Shown piece after piece: positions 1 to 10,317 of a DNA stretch of 64,000 nucleotides. The notes under the pieces were generated by a model. The model was given only the letters and a program-made list of their open reading frames with translations, was not told where the DNA came from and ran no database searches. The DNA is from Tritrichomonas foetus (Eukaryota > Parabasalia > Tritrichomonadida > Tritrichomonadidae), in NCBI GenBank assembly GCA_001839685.1, contig MLAK01001060.1, forward strand, positions 88,503-152,502, given 5' to 3'. A program made the translations under genes and the position numbers. How positions within the stretch are numbered: position 1 is the stretch's first letter; each line of letters starts with the position of its first letter.

Positions 1-3000
1 GTAATCTGCTGCCAATTCATAACAAGATGGAATTTTGATTAAATTAGCAAATTTAATGACTTTATCAATATCATCCAACAAAATTAGCATTTTCATGGCA
101 TCAGATTTCATATTTAATGTCGTATAAACTTGAGCAGCAGACAAATAAGCTTGCTGACTTTCAAGTAGTTTTCCAATTTTTTCATTAGGTGTTTTTATAA
201 GATACTTAACAAGTGATTCAGAAATTGACAATGGATATTTTTCACATAATTCTTGAACTTTTTCAATTTGTTTTGCAAAACCATAATAATTCATAGCATT
301 TTGATAATTTTGTTGGTTTTCGAAATATTGAGCACATTTTAACAAAACTTCTTCATTTCCTGATTGTTGAATTTGAGCTTGGAATAAAGAAAGATATTCA
401 TATGAACATGTATCAAAAATAAGTTTTACTGCTCTTGAAATTGCGCCTGAACGAAGATAAAGGTGAATTGCCGTAGAAACTGTCCCTCTCTTTTCATAAA
501 CTCTTGCAGCTTTGCAAACTATATTTTTAGGTGCTGAAACAGAAAGCTTGGTTACATCATCAAGTCTATTCTTTGAAACAGCGAATTCAAAAGCCATTCC
601 AAATCTTTCCGCTTTACATAAAAGATTAATTATATAGTTTTCTATTGCTCTTTTCTGATGGAAAATATTTTCATCTGGTTTTTGTGTTCCATTGTCAAGT
701 TTATTTTTAGAAACAAAAGGATTAAAATTAGTAGTAAAGTTACTTAATTTTTGAATGTCAATTCCTTCATTATCTGACCAATCAAGTGATGTTGTAAAAT
801 CTTCAGAATTAATGCAGGTATTAGGAATTTCTCTAGAATTTATAAAAGTTATCAGGAATCGAGCAAAGTAGCACTTAACACCTTTATCTGCACAATTATC
901 AACATAACGTTTTGCTTCATCAAATCTATTTTCACGACATAAAACTCGAACCGTTTCAATCAAATGATTCCCAAGAGAATAATGGGAAAGCGCAGCACTT
1001 TTAAAATCGGATACTTCTGCATAACGACCATACCATTTTCTTATTTCTGGGCTTTGTTCAGTAAAATCAGAATACATAGTGGATAAATTTCCATTTATAA
1101 AAGCATAATGCATTCTTTCTGAGAAAGTTTGTTTGGAATTCCTCTGGATTTGTTTGTCTTTTGTTTCCAAAAGATTCAATTTGTTGTTTTCTTGTAAAAA
1201 ATCATTCAAAATTTCTTTTTCAGTAATATTTTCAATTAATTTCATTGCTTTTTCATCTTCATTAGATTTCAAATAAAGAAGAAGTAAAATAAACAATCGC
1301 TTAGAATTTGGTTGAACTTCTTCAAGAAGTGATAAAAACGGAAATAATTGGGAGCAAACCGAACTATTTGTTACATTTAATGCAGAGTGAATAAACCTTG
1401 GGGAGCAAACCTTTAAAAGTACTCTGTCTGGAGATATTGGTAAATTTTTCACACGAATATATGATAAATCATTATTTATTAAAAATGAAATTATTTCAGA
1501 CTCTGTTTGAATAGCAAAGAAATTCGAAGACTCGCAATCCCACATCAATTTACCAACATAATTCAACTCAAAAGCTGTTGATACTTGTGGTGAATATAAA
1601 ATTGGTCTATTTTTCTTATTTGGTGATTTAGTTGAAATCGATACGCAAAAACCTCCACGTGAAACACCAATTGATGAAATAATACTGGATTTTACATAAT
1701 TTGACACATTTCCTTCGGAAACAATTAATGGCGTTAATTTTGATATATCGAAAATTTTAATGTCAAATTCAGATGAAATTAATGCCAAATATTTCCCATT
1801 TAAAGCAGATTTCAATACAATTCCTTTGATGTCTAAGTCAATAGAATTTTTGATAGTACCATTGATATCTCTAATTTCCATAGTTTTGTTAAAAATCACA
1901 AAAATTCGAGTTCCAAATATTTCAATGATGTTTGATTTTACGGAAAATTCATTTTCACATTGACAACTATGATTAAAAATTTTGCATGATGATTTTGAAG
2001 CGATTAATAAGTGATTCATGGAGTACTTCATCTTTTCAATAGCATAATTTGTGTAAAATCTTTTTGATGAATTAATAATTAATGTTTTGGCATCACTTTG
2101 AACAACATTAAAATGGTCAGATGAAATAAATCGAATTTTTGGAATTTTTGTAAATGTGTAAAAATTATCTTTAGTAATAGTAAGTAAAGAAAGAGAAACA
2201 GATGACCATATCGTTTTAACATTTTCTAATTTAGAATCGAATTTACGGATTAATTGAACAGAAAAATTATTTTTGTTGATTTTCCAGATACAAAGTTTTC
2301 CTTTGCATGAAATCGCAGCAAGTTTATGACAAAATTTGAAATAATGAAAAGAAACAATTGGATCATTTTGTCTAATAACAAGATTTATCGGTTTTTCATG
2401 ATTATAATTCATTATAGATATTGTATCATCAATTGAAAAACAAAAATGATCGTTGTTAATTTCTGCAATTTTTGAAAAAAGACCATTCCTCAATTTCATT
2501 TGATTTTCTTTTTTAAAAGTGTCATTTTGAAGTGAGAAAATTGTAAGAATATTATCATTGGAAATGGTTAATATATTCTTTTTATTATGGCATAAAACAA
2601 TTTCATGAATAGGTGTTAATAAAGTTGTTAAAAATGCAATGGAATCCTTTTTGATGTAAAAAAGCTCACCATCTTTATTATTTACAAAAATATCACAATC
2701 ATTAATAAAAATGGAATTTTCAATTTGGAATTCTAATGTATGAGAAAAAATTAATGTGAAATTAGATTTTAAAACAGAAATTTCATTTTCTTTGGTGATA
2801 ATTCCAATCAATTCTTGCGCTTTATTCCAGAAAATTTTTGTAATTGAGGAATTAATTTGTTTTTTATTGATGTGTTGTGTTTGAAAATCTAATAAATATA
2901 AATTTCCATCTGATGAACCAAATGCTAAAGTATCACTACAGAATGACCAAGCAATCGATGTAATGTTTTTATTGATATTGTTTGTAAAATTGATTTCACT

Positions 3001-3087
3001 GCCTTTATTATCAAAAATTTTAATTTCGTGATTGAAATCTATGATAGCGCATGTTTCAGAAAAATTGGACCATGCTGCATCAAGCAT
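1..3087 (-). CDS. IFT140: IFT140-like intraflagellar transport protein, N-terminal part (runs off left edge)
   Basis: An open minus-strand frame of 1,029 codons runs from an ATG at 3087 to base 1 without a stop; the C-terminus lies outside the window. The first ~650 residues read as divergent WD40 blades (AAWSNFSETCAIID, SIAWSFCSDTLAFGSSDGNL, GKLCIWKI, LMWDCESSNFFAIQ). The rest is a TPR-like helical solenoid (KWYGRYAEVSDFKSAALSHY, then DAMKMLILLDDIDKVIKFAN at the edge). The order and several signature stretches match IFT140, a subunit of IFT complex A, which carries retrograde traffic in cilia and flagella; IFT122 or WDR19 are less likely. The start is the first ATG after an in-frame TGA and gives a slightly short N-terminus. 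A trichomonad has four to five flagella, so the gene is expected. Confidence 0.75.
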   Translation of the reverse strand, partial: MLDAAWSNFSETCAIIDFNHEIKIFDNKGSEINFTNNINKNITSIAWSFCSDTLAFGSSDGNLYLLDFQTQHINKKQINSSITKIFWNKAQELIGIITKENEISVLKSNFTLIFSHTLEFQIENSIFINDCDIFVNNKDGELFYIKKDSIAFLTTLLTPIHEIVLCHNKKNILTISNDNILTIFSLQNDTFKKENQMKLRNGLFSKIAEINNDHFCFSIDDTISIMNYNHEKPINLVIRQNDPIVSFHYFKFCHKLAAISCKGKLCIWKINKNNFSVQLIRKFDSKLENVKTIWSSVSLSLLTITKDNFYTFTKIPKIRFISSDHFNVVQSDAKTLIINSSKRFYTNYAIEKMKYSMNHLLIASKSSCKIFNHSCQCENEFSVKSNIIEIFGTRIFVIFNKTMEIRDINGTIKNSIDLDIKGIVLKSALNGKYLALISSEFDIKIFDISKLTPLIVSEGNVSNYVKSSIISSIGVSRGGFCVSISTKSPNKKNRPILYSPQVSTAFELNYVGKLMWDCESSNFFAIQTESEIISFLINNDLSYIRVKNLPISPDRVLLKVCSPRFIHSALNVTNSSVCSQLFPFLSLLEEVQPNSKRLFILLLLYLKSNEDEKAMKLIENITEKEILNDFLQENNKLNLLETKDKQIQRNSKQTFSERMHYAFINGNLSTMYSDFTEQSPEIRKWYGRYAEVSDFKSAALSHYSLGNHLIETVRVLCRENRFDEAKRYVDNCADKGVKCYFARFLITFINSREIPNTCINSEDFTTSLDWSDNEGIDIQKLSNFTTNFNPFVSKNKLDNGTQKPDENIFHQKRAIENYIINLLCKAERFGMAFEFAVSKNRLDDVTKLSVSAPKNIVCKAARVYEKRGTVSTAIHLYLRSGAISRAVKLIFDTCSYEYLSLFQAQIQQSGNEEVLLKCAQYFENQQNYQNAMNYYGFAKQIEKVQELCEKYPLSISESLVKYLIKTPNEKIGKLLESQQAYLSAAQVYTTLNMKSDAMKMLILLDDIDKVIKFANLIKIPSCYELAADY

Positions 3088-3709
3088 CAATAAAAAACAG
3101 TTTATTCAGTCCGATAGAAAAAGTGACATTAGTTTCAGAAGATTCTGGTATTTCTTAAACTTACATTATACAGCACCACCTTCATACAAATATCATATTA
3201 ATACACCAGCAAATACTAATGCTAATTGCTTAACTTTTTTATGATCTACTAATCATATCAAATTTGATCAATTATATCTTTTCCTTTTATTTGAATATTA
3301 TTTTTAGCTTGTTTTTAAAAGTAAAAATTCAAAAAGAATTTAAGGGATTGGCTTGCGAATTTATAAGAATAAAATACTGACCCTTATTGTGATTTATTCG
3401 GGAATGAGATCCGACATGTGATATAAAAAGACATAAAATCCATCATGAATGAGTCTTGCATACTAATGAAATCTTTTTGAAACAATGAAAATAGAGAGAA
3501 ATTTTTGAGAACATTAAATGTTATGAATAATAGATATATTTCACATTACTTTTTTATTATTCATAATATCAAAATGATTGGCTCTATTATTTTGAAATAC
3601 ATCATAGAAATTGTTTGATAATGCGTAGATAAGTTAACAAATAGAAAATAGCATACAAATCGGTTGTTTCTATATAAATTTTATCAAATCTTAAAATAAA
3701 AAAATATCC
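3088..3709. other. intergenic, AT-rich
   Basis: This is the 5' flank of the IFT140-like gene and the 3' flank of the small minus-strand gene at 3710. The reverse strand just upstream of the IFT140 start shows short coding-like stretches broken by stops, which I treat as 5' UTR or chance. No RNA gene or clear repeat is seen. Confidence 0.5.
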
Positions 3710-4072
3710 TCACAAATTCTGAGCAGTGACTTTGTTTTTGTCTGGAAAAGGAAAGTCGAGGCCAACGAATTGTCGGATTGACTGAACTGTCATTTCTGTA
3801 TCCAAAATCGAGGCGAAAGGACGAAGTTCGATCATTTTATTTGGGTTACGAACAACTTTCTTTTTCAGGGGCTGGATATTCGGTTTGGCTGGCCACCTGA
3901 TTTCCAGTGTTTTGATGCTGATCGGCTGGATGACGCTTTTTTCCGTGTTTTCAGAATTTGCGGGAATACTTCCAAGAACTTCAAGTGATCCACCATTATT
4001 TCCTGATTTGGAAACACGCGGAGAAGTGCCAATTGCAATTTCGTCAGGAAGATCCTTGGTGGCACTTATCAT
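3710..4072 (-). CDS. small Ser/Pro-rich protein with C-terminal PFxSxxDxExxV motif
   Basis: This is a 120-residue protein read from the ATG at 4072; a longer frame would need a non-ATG start. The N-terminal two thirds look disordered (GTSPRVSKSG, SIPANSENTE). The conserved part is C-terminal: ELRPFASILDTEMTVQSIRQ around residues 80-100. The protein at 50891-51334 carries the matching stretch LHPFRSVYDVELAVRQLRAF, also near its C-terminus, so I read both as members of one small family. The base composition is richer in GC than the flanks, and the codon use looks like that of a real gene. I do not recognise the family. A short helical docking motif on a disordered tail is a guess only. Confidence 0.6.
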   Translation of the reverse strand: MISATKDLPDEIAIGTSPRVSKSGNNGGSLEVLGSIPANSENTEKSVIQPISIKTLEIRWPAKPNIQPLKKKVVRNPNKMIELRPFASILDTEMTVQSIRQFVGLDFPFPDKNKVTAQNL

Positions 4073-4449
4073 GATGGAAGTTTCTTTTTGGAAATACAAC
4101 TTCGCGGTATTTTTTCACTTTTTCTGATAATTACAGAAACTTTTATGTCTATCTGCACCACCATAAAAATACATATTTGTCAAATATTATTTCAATGAAT
4201 ATCTCATCTCACTATGATAAATTACAGCATTTTTAAATTACTAAAATTGCTTAATTAATGAAAGTGAAAAACTTTACTTACTAATCTCCAATTTTTCAAA
4301 ATTTTGTTAATTCATTGTTGTTTTTAGTAAAAACTTTTTACTACATTGTTAGAATATGTATTCAAAATCACATTAGATTAGTGCATGATAGAAAAAAAAC
4401 AGAACTATATTGATTTTGGAGAATTCAGGAAAAAGTGACATTTCGTTCA
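4073..4449. other. divergent intergenic region
   Basis: AT-rich spacer between the small minus-strand gene and the plus-strand BTB gene. A GGAAAAAGTG element lies at 4428-4437, about 13 bases before the BTB start. Nothing else is recognisable. Confidence 0.45.
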
Positions 4450-5871
4450 ATGAAGTTTGCTTTGTCAACCGCCAGTATGCACAATTTAAACATAGATCAA
4501 TATAAAAAGAACTTTACTTTCATTATTAATGGTAAGAAAATTCGCACTCCGAGCTTTATTGCTGATATTTTGTCACCTAAAATAAGTCAAATTCATAAAA
4601 CCGATCCAACTTTTAATCAATTTACAATAGAAACAAATCAATCTGGTGTTTTTGAAAATATTATAGATTTGGTGAAAGATTTAGACACTGAAAAAGAAAT
4701 AACGATTGAAGAACGTGATTTTTATTATGAAGTCTTAAAAGCACTTGGAAATACTGATTATTACCATTTAGTTCATTTTCTTCACGAAGACGAAATTACA
4801 CTCGACAATGTTTTTCAGAGAATTCATGAAAAAATGATGTTTTATGGTCAATCACCAAATTACCAGAATGATTGTGATATTATGTTGGGTGATGAACTAC
4901 AATTTGTTGCAATGAATTTCTTTCTTCTTAAAAATAGTTACCAAGAAATTCATGATTTGAATATGTCTCAGCTAAAGCTAATTTTTGAGAATTCTCAGTT
5001 AAAATTAGAAACTGAAGATTCTTTAGTGTATTTTATATTTGAACATATTGAATACTTATTAAAACAAAATAACAAGAAGAAATATATGAAAAATAGCTCT
5101 ATTGCCAATGCTTTTTATTTGTTTGAGCATGTTGAATTTGATAAACTCACAAGTGAATGTTTAGATTATTTTATGAAAAATTTCGATATTAATTATATTA
5201 CAATAGATATATTTAGAGCTTTATGTAAATATAATAGTCACTATACTCATGACAGATATAGAAACAATGCTTCAAACTCGAATTTTCCTTCACCAGATGA
5301 CAATACAACCAAAAGATATAAACCTAGAATTCTGAAATTTGAATACAATGAAGAAGATAATAATATTAATGGAATATTAGCTTATCTCACCAAAGAAGAA
5401 GCAAAGATGAATAAGAGTCATAAAGATATGATTGTGCATAAATATTTTAATATTACTTCTTCTTCATTTTTCGCTGGTTCAGAACCAGAAAATTTGTTCA
5501 AAACTGATGAACATCTATTTTTTACCTCATTGGATTCCCCTAATCAAAATGTCATTATTGAATTTCTCTCAAGTAAAATTATTATATCACATTACTTAAT
5601 CAAAACAGTAGATTTTCTTCCAAAAGACTACAGCCATCCAAGAAGTTGGAAATTAGAGGTTTCTCTTGATGGAACAGCTTGGGTTGAAATTGATAAAAGA
5701 AACAATGAAGAGTCTCTAAACCATGCAGGCGCCATTGGATATTTTCCAGTAAATCAACAATATGCTGCCATGTTTGTAAAACTTACACAAACTGGAGAAA
5801 ATTGGGCTGACAACGATCAGTTTTGTTTTTCCAACTTTGAATTGTTCGGACAATTGGATTTCAGAGTTTAA
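4450..5871 (+). CDS. BTB-like protein with C-terminal F5/8 type C (discoidin) domain
   Basis: 473 residues from the ATG at 4450; the frame extends 15 bases upstream only through a GTG. The N-terminal ~100 residues (FTFIINGKKIRTPSFIADIL and following) have the shape of the trichomonad-type BTB domain, followed by a helical BACK-like region. Residues ~320-465 form a beta-rich module with the discoidin/F5/8C signature: YSHPRSWKLEVSLDGTAWVE, then FVKLTQTGENWADNDQFCFS. This combination is heavily expanded in trichomonads, where the proteins are intracellular and probably act as adaptors (BTB for dimerisation or cullin-3 binding, discoidin for a ligand); the partner is unknown. The domain call is firm for the C-terminal half and good for the BTB half. 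Confidence 0.75.
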   Translation: MKFALSTASMHNLNIDQYKKNFTFIINGKKIRTPSFIADILSPKISQIHKTDPTFNQFTIETNQSGVFENIIDLVKDLDTEKEITIEERDFYYEVLKALGNTDYYHLVHFLHEDEITLDNVFQRIHEKMMFYGQSPNYQNDCDIMLGDELQFVAMNFFLLKNSYQEIHDLNMSQLKLIFENSQLKLETEDSLVYFIFEHIEYLLKQNNKKKYMKNSSIANAFYLFEHVEFDKLTSECLDYFMKNFDINYITIDIFRALCKYNSHYTHDRYRNNASNSNFPSPDDNTTKRYKPRILKFEYNEEDNNINGILAYLTKEEAKMNKSHKDMIVHKYFNITSSSFFAGSEPENLFKTDEHLFFTSLDSPNQNVIIEFLSSKIIISHYLIKTVDFLPKDYSHPRSWKLEVSLDGTAWVEIDKRNNEESLNHAGAIGYFPVNQQYAAMFVKLTQTGENWADNDQFCFSNFELFGQLDFRV

Positions 5872-6192
5872 TTTATCTGTATTCCCAAAGAAATTACCAG
5901 AGTGGGAAGAATAGAAAATTTTTGTTAAAGATATTTCCCTGTATCTTTTTTATCTCATTGAGTTGAAAAAATATTATTGATGTTATCTTTCTTGAGATAA
6001 TGAGATTTTATTACCCAACCAATAGAATACCAAATCTTTTATTCTCATGGATTATTTGAGCTGCAAAGCCAGTTTTACGACTCTTAAGTCTTCACTGATA
6101 GGAAATCGAATCGCTAGGAATTCATTTCACTTCACAATCATATCAAAAAGTCGGTAACGGATTATTCAAAAAGTTACATTTACCTCACATCA
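5872..6192 (+). other. intergenic with promoter-like end
   Basis: AT-rich spacer. Two CAAAAAGT elements occur at about 6143 and 6167, the second being TTCAAAAAGTTA about 20 bases before the reductase start. The initiator-like TCACAT is described separately. Confidence 0.4.
6185..6190 (+). promoter_or_regulatory. initiator-like TCACAT before the aldo/keto reductase
   Basis: The sequence fits the trichomonad initiator consensus TCA+1Y(T/A) and ends 2 bases before the ATG at 6193, which would give a very short leader, as is typical for trichomonads. Chance occurrence cannot be excluded in AT-rich DNA. Confidence 0.4.
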
Positions 6193-7071
6193 ATGGAGAT
6201 TCCAAGACTTGCGCTCGGTACTGCATGCTTCAAAAGTGACGACGAAATCATCAAATCAGTCACTAATTGTGTAGAAAATTGTGGCTATCGTCACATCGAC
6301 ACATCCAAAGATTATGAAAGCGAAACAGCCATCGGCACTGCCTTGCATGATCTTTTCCAACGGGGTGTTGTAAAGCGTGAAGAAATATGGATTACCACGA
6401 AACTCGAAGAGGATTGCCACAATCCAGAAATCGTCGAAAGCGAGCTTCGTGGATCACTCAAAAGGCTTCAGCTTGATTACATTGACCTTTATTTGATACA
6501 TTGGCCATGTGAAACCGAAACTGTCGATGGAAAATGTCAAATCATCGAATCCAAATATTCAATCATTGAAACTTGGAAAGCAATGGAAAAATTAGTTGAC
6601 ATTGGTCTTGCAAAGCACATTGGTGTTTCTAATTTCAATATTGGCTTGATGGAAAAATTACGTGTTTGTGAAGACATTAAAATCCAGCCATTTGTAAACC
6701 AAGTGGAAATGCATCTTTTATACCAGCAAGAAGCAATGACTGAATATCTTAATAAACGTGGAATTTATATAATGGCATATTCATCACTCGGTGCTGGAAC
6801 ACATGAAGGAAAGCCAAGTGTTCTGAAAAATGAGACTCTAATTAAAGTTGCAAATGAACTTGGAAAACCAGTAGCACCAGTTTGCATCAAATTCCTTCAA
6901 AAATTAGGTGATGTTGTCGTGATTGCGAAAAGCACATCACCTGAAAGGAATCGTGAAAATTCTGAACTTGATTTTGACATTTCTGATGAACAAATGGCAG
7001 AATTAAAGAAATGCGACATAGGCCTCAGGTTTATTAGTATTCCAGGATTTCCATTTAGTGATCGTTGGTAA
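6193..7071 (+). CDS. aldo/keto reductase
   Basis: A 292-residue NAD(P)H-dependent oxidoreductase of the AKR superfamily with a single TIM-barrel domain of normal length. The catalytic tetrad is visible: D36 in YRHIDTSKDYES, Y41, K70 in ITTKLE and H103 in LIHWPCE. Other family blocks are present: GVSNFN, NQVEMHLLYQQ, and IAKSTSPERNRENSE for cofactor binding near the C-terminus. Such enzymes reduce aldehydes and ketones in the cytosol; the substrate cannot be read from sequence. The codon use is GC-richer than in neighbouring large genes, consistent with good expression. The start is the first ATG and sits just after an initiator-like element. Confidence 0.93.
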   Translation: MEIPRLALGTACFKSDDEIIKSVTNCVENCGYRHIDTSKDYESETAIGTALHDLFQRGVVKREEIWITTKLEEDCHNPEIVESELRGSLKRLQLDYIDLYLIHWPCETETVDGKCQIIESKYSIIETWKAMEKLVDIGLAKHIGVSNFNIGLMEKLRVCEDIKIQPFVNQVEMHLLYQQEAMTEYLNKRGIYIMAYSSLGAGTHEGKPSVLKNETLIKVANELGKPVAPVCIKFLQKLGDVVVIAKSTSPERNRENSELDFDISDEQMAELKKCDIGLRFISIPGFPFSDRW

Positions 7072-7417
7072 TAAACATCTTCTAATTTGATAATTTAATT
7101 AATTTTTTATTTTTGATTACAATTTTTTCATGAGATTTTTCTATATTCCTTATGGATTTAGTATGTCATTCTGTTTGAAAAATTCTAAGATCTCTTTATG
7201 ATGAACGTTTCTTTGGTTGATTCTTTTATATATTATCAAGTAAAAAAATAAACAAAGATAGAAATAAGATTAAACATATATTTACATAGTTTACACATCA
7301 TTATAAATCGTTATCGATCAATCTAGCATAAAATATTATATAGATCACACAAATTACATTAAATATGTATTATTCATCAAACGAATTCGCAATCAAGTAA
7401 TTCATTTATAGAGAGTA
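7072..7417. other. convergent intergenic region
   Basis: Very AT-rich shared 3' flank of the reductase and the ArfGAP gene. No gene or structured element is seen. Confidence 0.5.
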
Positions 7418-9673
7418 TTAAGTTGATTTGTCATCATCACTTTCAAGGGAGTTCTTGTTGTGCTGCGTTGTCATGGAAAGCCTATGCCTCAATGTATCAA
7501 TTGCAGTATTTAACTTTTTCTTTTCTGCTGGATTCATTTTCTTGTTTTCAATAATTTTAACGCCCACATAATCAGTTGGGTCATTCACAAAATTCTTGAA
7601 AACAAAGGCCTCAGGATGAAAATCTGCGTGTGGTGGCTTTATTTTATTTTTATTCTTTCTTTTATTTTTAGCGGAGGAAGAAGAAGAAGACGAAAAGGAA
7701 GTAGAAGAAGTTGAAGATGAAGAATTTGAAAATGAAGTAGAATTTTCTTCATCATTACTCTGTTCAGAAGTCTGTGAAGGAGATCTTTGATGGTTCGCTG
7801 TTTTTGGATCAAGATTCAAAAATCGATTCATTAAATTAAGATTTTGTTGATGTTTGGCGATTAAAAATAAATTTCCATTGACGGATTTATTTGGATTTGC
7901 TCCAAATCCAAGTAAAACATTAATTATTAAAGTTTGATTATAATAAGTTGCATAGCTTAATGGTGACCACCCACCATCATCCAATTTATCCATGAGAGAA
8001 TGATCATTTAATAGAATTAATGTTAATATTAATGGATTTCCAATACACGCTGCCATATGTGCAAGTGTGAAACCATTTTCATGAATATCCATACTGCCGC
8101 CACAAATTAAATAATGGTAAACATCCATTAAGTTTTGAGATTTGATAGCTTCTTCAATATTAATTTGAGAAGCGCCCGCAGAATCAATATACAACTTTTG
8201 TTGATATTTATTTATAATAAAGTTTCTACGTGCTTGATTATTTGCATTTGGAGTAATTTTTTCCTCTTTTGGTAAATTTTTTTCAAGGATCTCATTTGCT
8301 TTTTCAGTGCCAATTGCTTCAATTAAAGCTTTCTGATATGGATCAAGTGAATCAAGCACTAAAGAACGAACTTTGGAAATGCCAGAGCCAACATGTCTAT
8401 GTTCACCCACGCAATTATCGCATAAAGTTAATCCAAAGTTTAACGAAGCCCATGAAGCATTTGTTGTACCACAATCTGCACAAATTGTACTAACATGCTG
8501 TTGAAAAGCGGGAGGAAGACCTTCGCTAATTTCACTTGCACTGGCATCATTTGTATTCAGTTTTGCAGCAATATTATTTTGTATAACATTGAGCCAGTTA
8601 TTCATGTCCCATGAAGTAACAGCTTGCAGAAAGTAAGATTGCTTATTATTATGAAAAGTAGTAATTGAAAAGCAATTCATACGCGGAGCGTTTGGTTCAG
8701 GTTTAACTGAACAATATAACAATGGTATATTTTTGGCGGTTCGAAGGGCATCATCCACATTTTTTGCATAAGATAAAGTTCCATTTGATAACATGAAAAA
8801 TCGTCGATGGAAACTTTTTGTGAAACCACCAGTTTTACGTTTCCACAGAAAACCTTGTATAGAGGTGGCATTTGTCCCTGTGAATGGTGTTTTTATTCTT
8901 TCCCAAAAAACAGGAATCTGTGATGCAAGTTGTTGCTTTAATGAAATAAAATGATTGGAGAATTCATTTATTTGGCCATTAACTTCATCAATTGTTTCTT
9001 GGGTTGAATATAATTCTTCGCCTTTATCATTCATTGCAGAAATGCATTCTGTAAATGGGCCAGAAACAGAAGTGATGTACGACAGAAACATATGTGGAAG
9101 ATGTGATCGTAATTTCAATTCAATTCCTTCCATCCTCATACAAAAATTGAAAAATGATAATGTCGCTAATGAATGCTCTTGAACCAGTTGTTGTTCTTTT
9201 TCTTGCTTGTCTTTTTCTTTGGCTTGCGGCTTTAGAGATACATATTTTTCTTCAGCAGAGTTAAAAGAAATGAAATGTTTCTGATAATCTCTTTCTTCAT
9301 TTGTAAGCTGTTCCAGCTCTTTTGCGACAAACGAGTTGAGAGGAGAAACAATTTTTTGTGCAATAATATTGAAATGCGAAGTAAAAGCTGTATCTACTGC
9401 TTTTAAAATATCGGATAATGGTTTAATCGAAGAATCTGTGCAAATGATTTCCATATTGTTAAACGACTTACGCAAACTTTTAAATTCTGTACACATTTTC
9501 TGACCCAAATCAGCATAAATTGTAAACTGTTTTGCGATATTAGTTATTTCTGTTCCAACTTGCTTTAAATATTCAAAACGACGTTGTTGTTCCATATTGA
9601 AAAAAGGTGTTGAGTGCATGTATTGTAATGCTTCTTCATTTAGAGCAGACGGATCTCCGGAGTTAATATTCAT
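7418..9673 (-). CDS. ACAP/centaurin-beta-type ArfGAP (BAR-PH-ArfGAP-ankyrin)
   Basis: 751 residues with four modules in the order of the ACAP family. Residues ~1-260 are a helical BAR-like domain. A PH domain (~265-370) starts at IQGFLWKRKTGGFTKSFHRR and ends near WLNVIQNN. The ArfGAP zinc finger (~390-500) shows CADC, 16 residues, CDNC, then EHRHVGSGISKVRSLVLD with the arginine finger. Ankyrin repeats follow (~520-620: NGFTLAHMAACIGNPLILTL, GGWSPLSYATYYNQTLIINV). The tail is Ser-rich (SSSSTSSTSFSSSSSSS) and Lys-rich. Such proteins sense membrane curvature and phosphoinositides and switch off Arf GTPases in endocytic recycling. The family call is strong; the cargo or specific Arf is unknown. 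Confidence 0.93.
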   Translation of the reverse strand: MNINSGDPSALNEEALQYMHSTPFFNMEQQRRFEYLKQVGTEITNIAKQFTIYADLGQKMCTEFKSLRKSFNNMEIICTDSSIKPLSDILKAVDTAFTSHFNIIAQKIVSPLNSFVAKELEQLTNEERDYQKHFISFNSAEEKYVSLKPQAKEKDKQEKEQQLVQEHSLATLSFFNFCMRMEGIELKLRSHLPHMFLSYITSVSGPFTECISAMNDKGEELYSTQETIDEVNGQINEFSNHFISLKQQLASQIPVFWERIKTPFTGTNATSIQGFLWKRKTGGFTKSFHRRFFMLSNGTLSYAKNVDDALRTAKNIPLLYCSVKPEPNAPRMNCFSITTFHNNKQSYFLQAVTSWDMNNWLNVIQNNIAAKLNTNDASASEISEGLPPAFQQHVSTICADCGTTNASWASLNFGLTLCDNCVGEHRHVGSGISKVRSLVLDSLDPYQKALIEAIGTEKANEILEKNLPKEEKITPNANNQARRNFIINKYQQKLYIDSAGASQINIEEAIKSQNLMDVYHYLICGGSMDIHENGFTLAHMAACIGNPLILTLILLNDHSLMDKLDDGGWSPLSYATYYNQTLIINVLLGFGANPNKSVNGNLFLIAKHQQNLNLMNRFLNLDPKTANHQRSPSQTSEQSNDEENSTSFSNSSSSTSSTSFSSSSSSSAKNKRKNKNKIKPPHADFHPEAFVFKNFVNDPTDYVGVKIIENKKMNPAEKKKLNTAIDTLRHRLSMTTQHNKNSLESDDDKST

Positions 9674-10317
9674 CTTTGCTTTTGGGATTTCTTTGATATT
9701 GAAAGATTTATGATCAGAAAAAACAGAGGAAATTCAATCGGTCAAAAGTCGAGAAATTTCACAAAATTCAATACTCTTGACAAAACTCTGTAGTTATTCA
9801 ATTCACAAAAAAAACTTATGTATTGAAATTTCATTAATTCAATAATTCAGAAATTTCTATAATTTCACCTGTCTTTGATGAATATACATGAATGGAAAAT
9901 TCTCATAGTTTCGCTTACAGTTTGTGAATGTATCGTTGGTAGTTTTTCTGTAAATAAAGTATTAATAAAAATACGATTGAAATATAGTAAAATATTATCG
10001 TATCAAAAAAGACATTTTATTTTTTGAAATTCATTTATCTTGTCCGCATAATGATAAAAATCAATATTTATTGAAAAAATAGGCAATACTTTCGCATATA
10101 TCATTTTTTTACATCAATGTATAATGTAAGCATCCAAAACACTTTGATGAATATTAATTAATAATAAATCACAAACTATACTATTATAAATATATCATGA
10201 CATAGGAGTATTCCAAAAATAGTTAGATTGTCCGATAAAAGAAATATAAGCAAATGTAATATAATATTATTTAATACACAACAAGTATAATATCTATGAG
10301 AAAACAATAAACAACAA
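9674..10317. other. intergenic, AT-rich
   Basis: This is the 5' flank of the ArfGAP gene and the 3' flank of the mannosidase. Only AT-rich sequence with short homopolymers is seen; no conserved reading frame, RNA gene or tandem repeat. Confidence 0.5.

Noticed and set aside
3032..3244. Plus-strand 70-codon frame and coding-like minus-strand runs upstream of IFT140
   Set aside because: The plus frame is antisense to the IFT140 start region, and the minus-strand runs are broken by stops within 20-30 codons; no family recognised.
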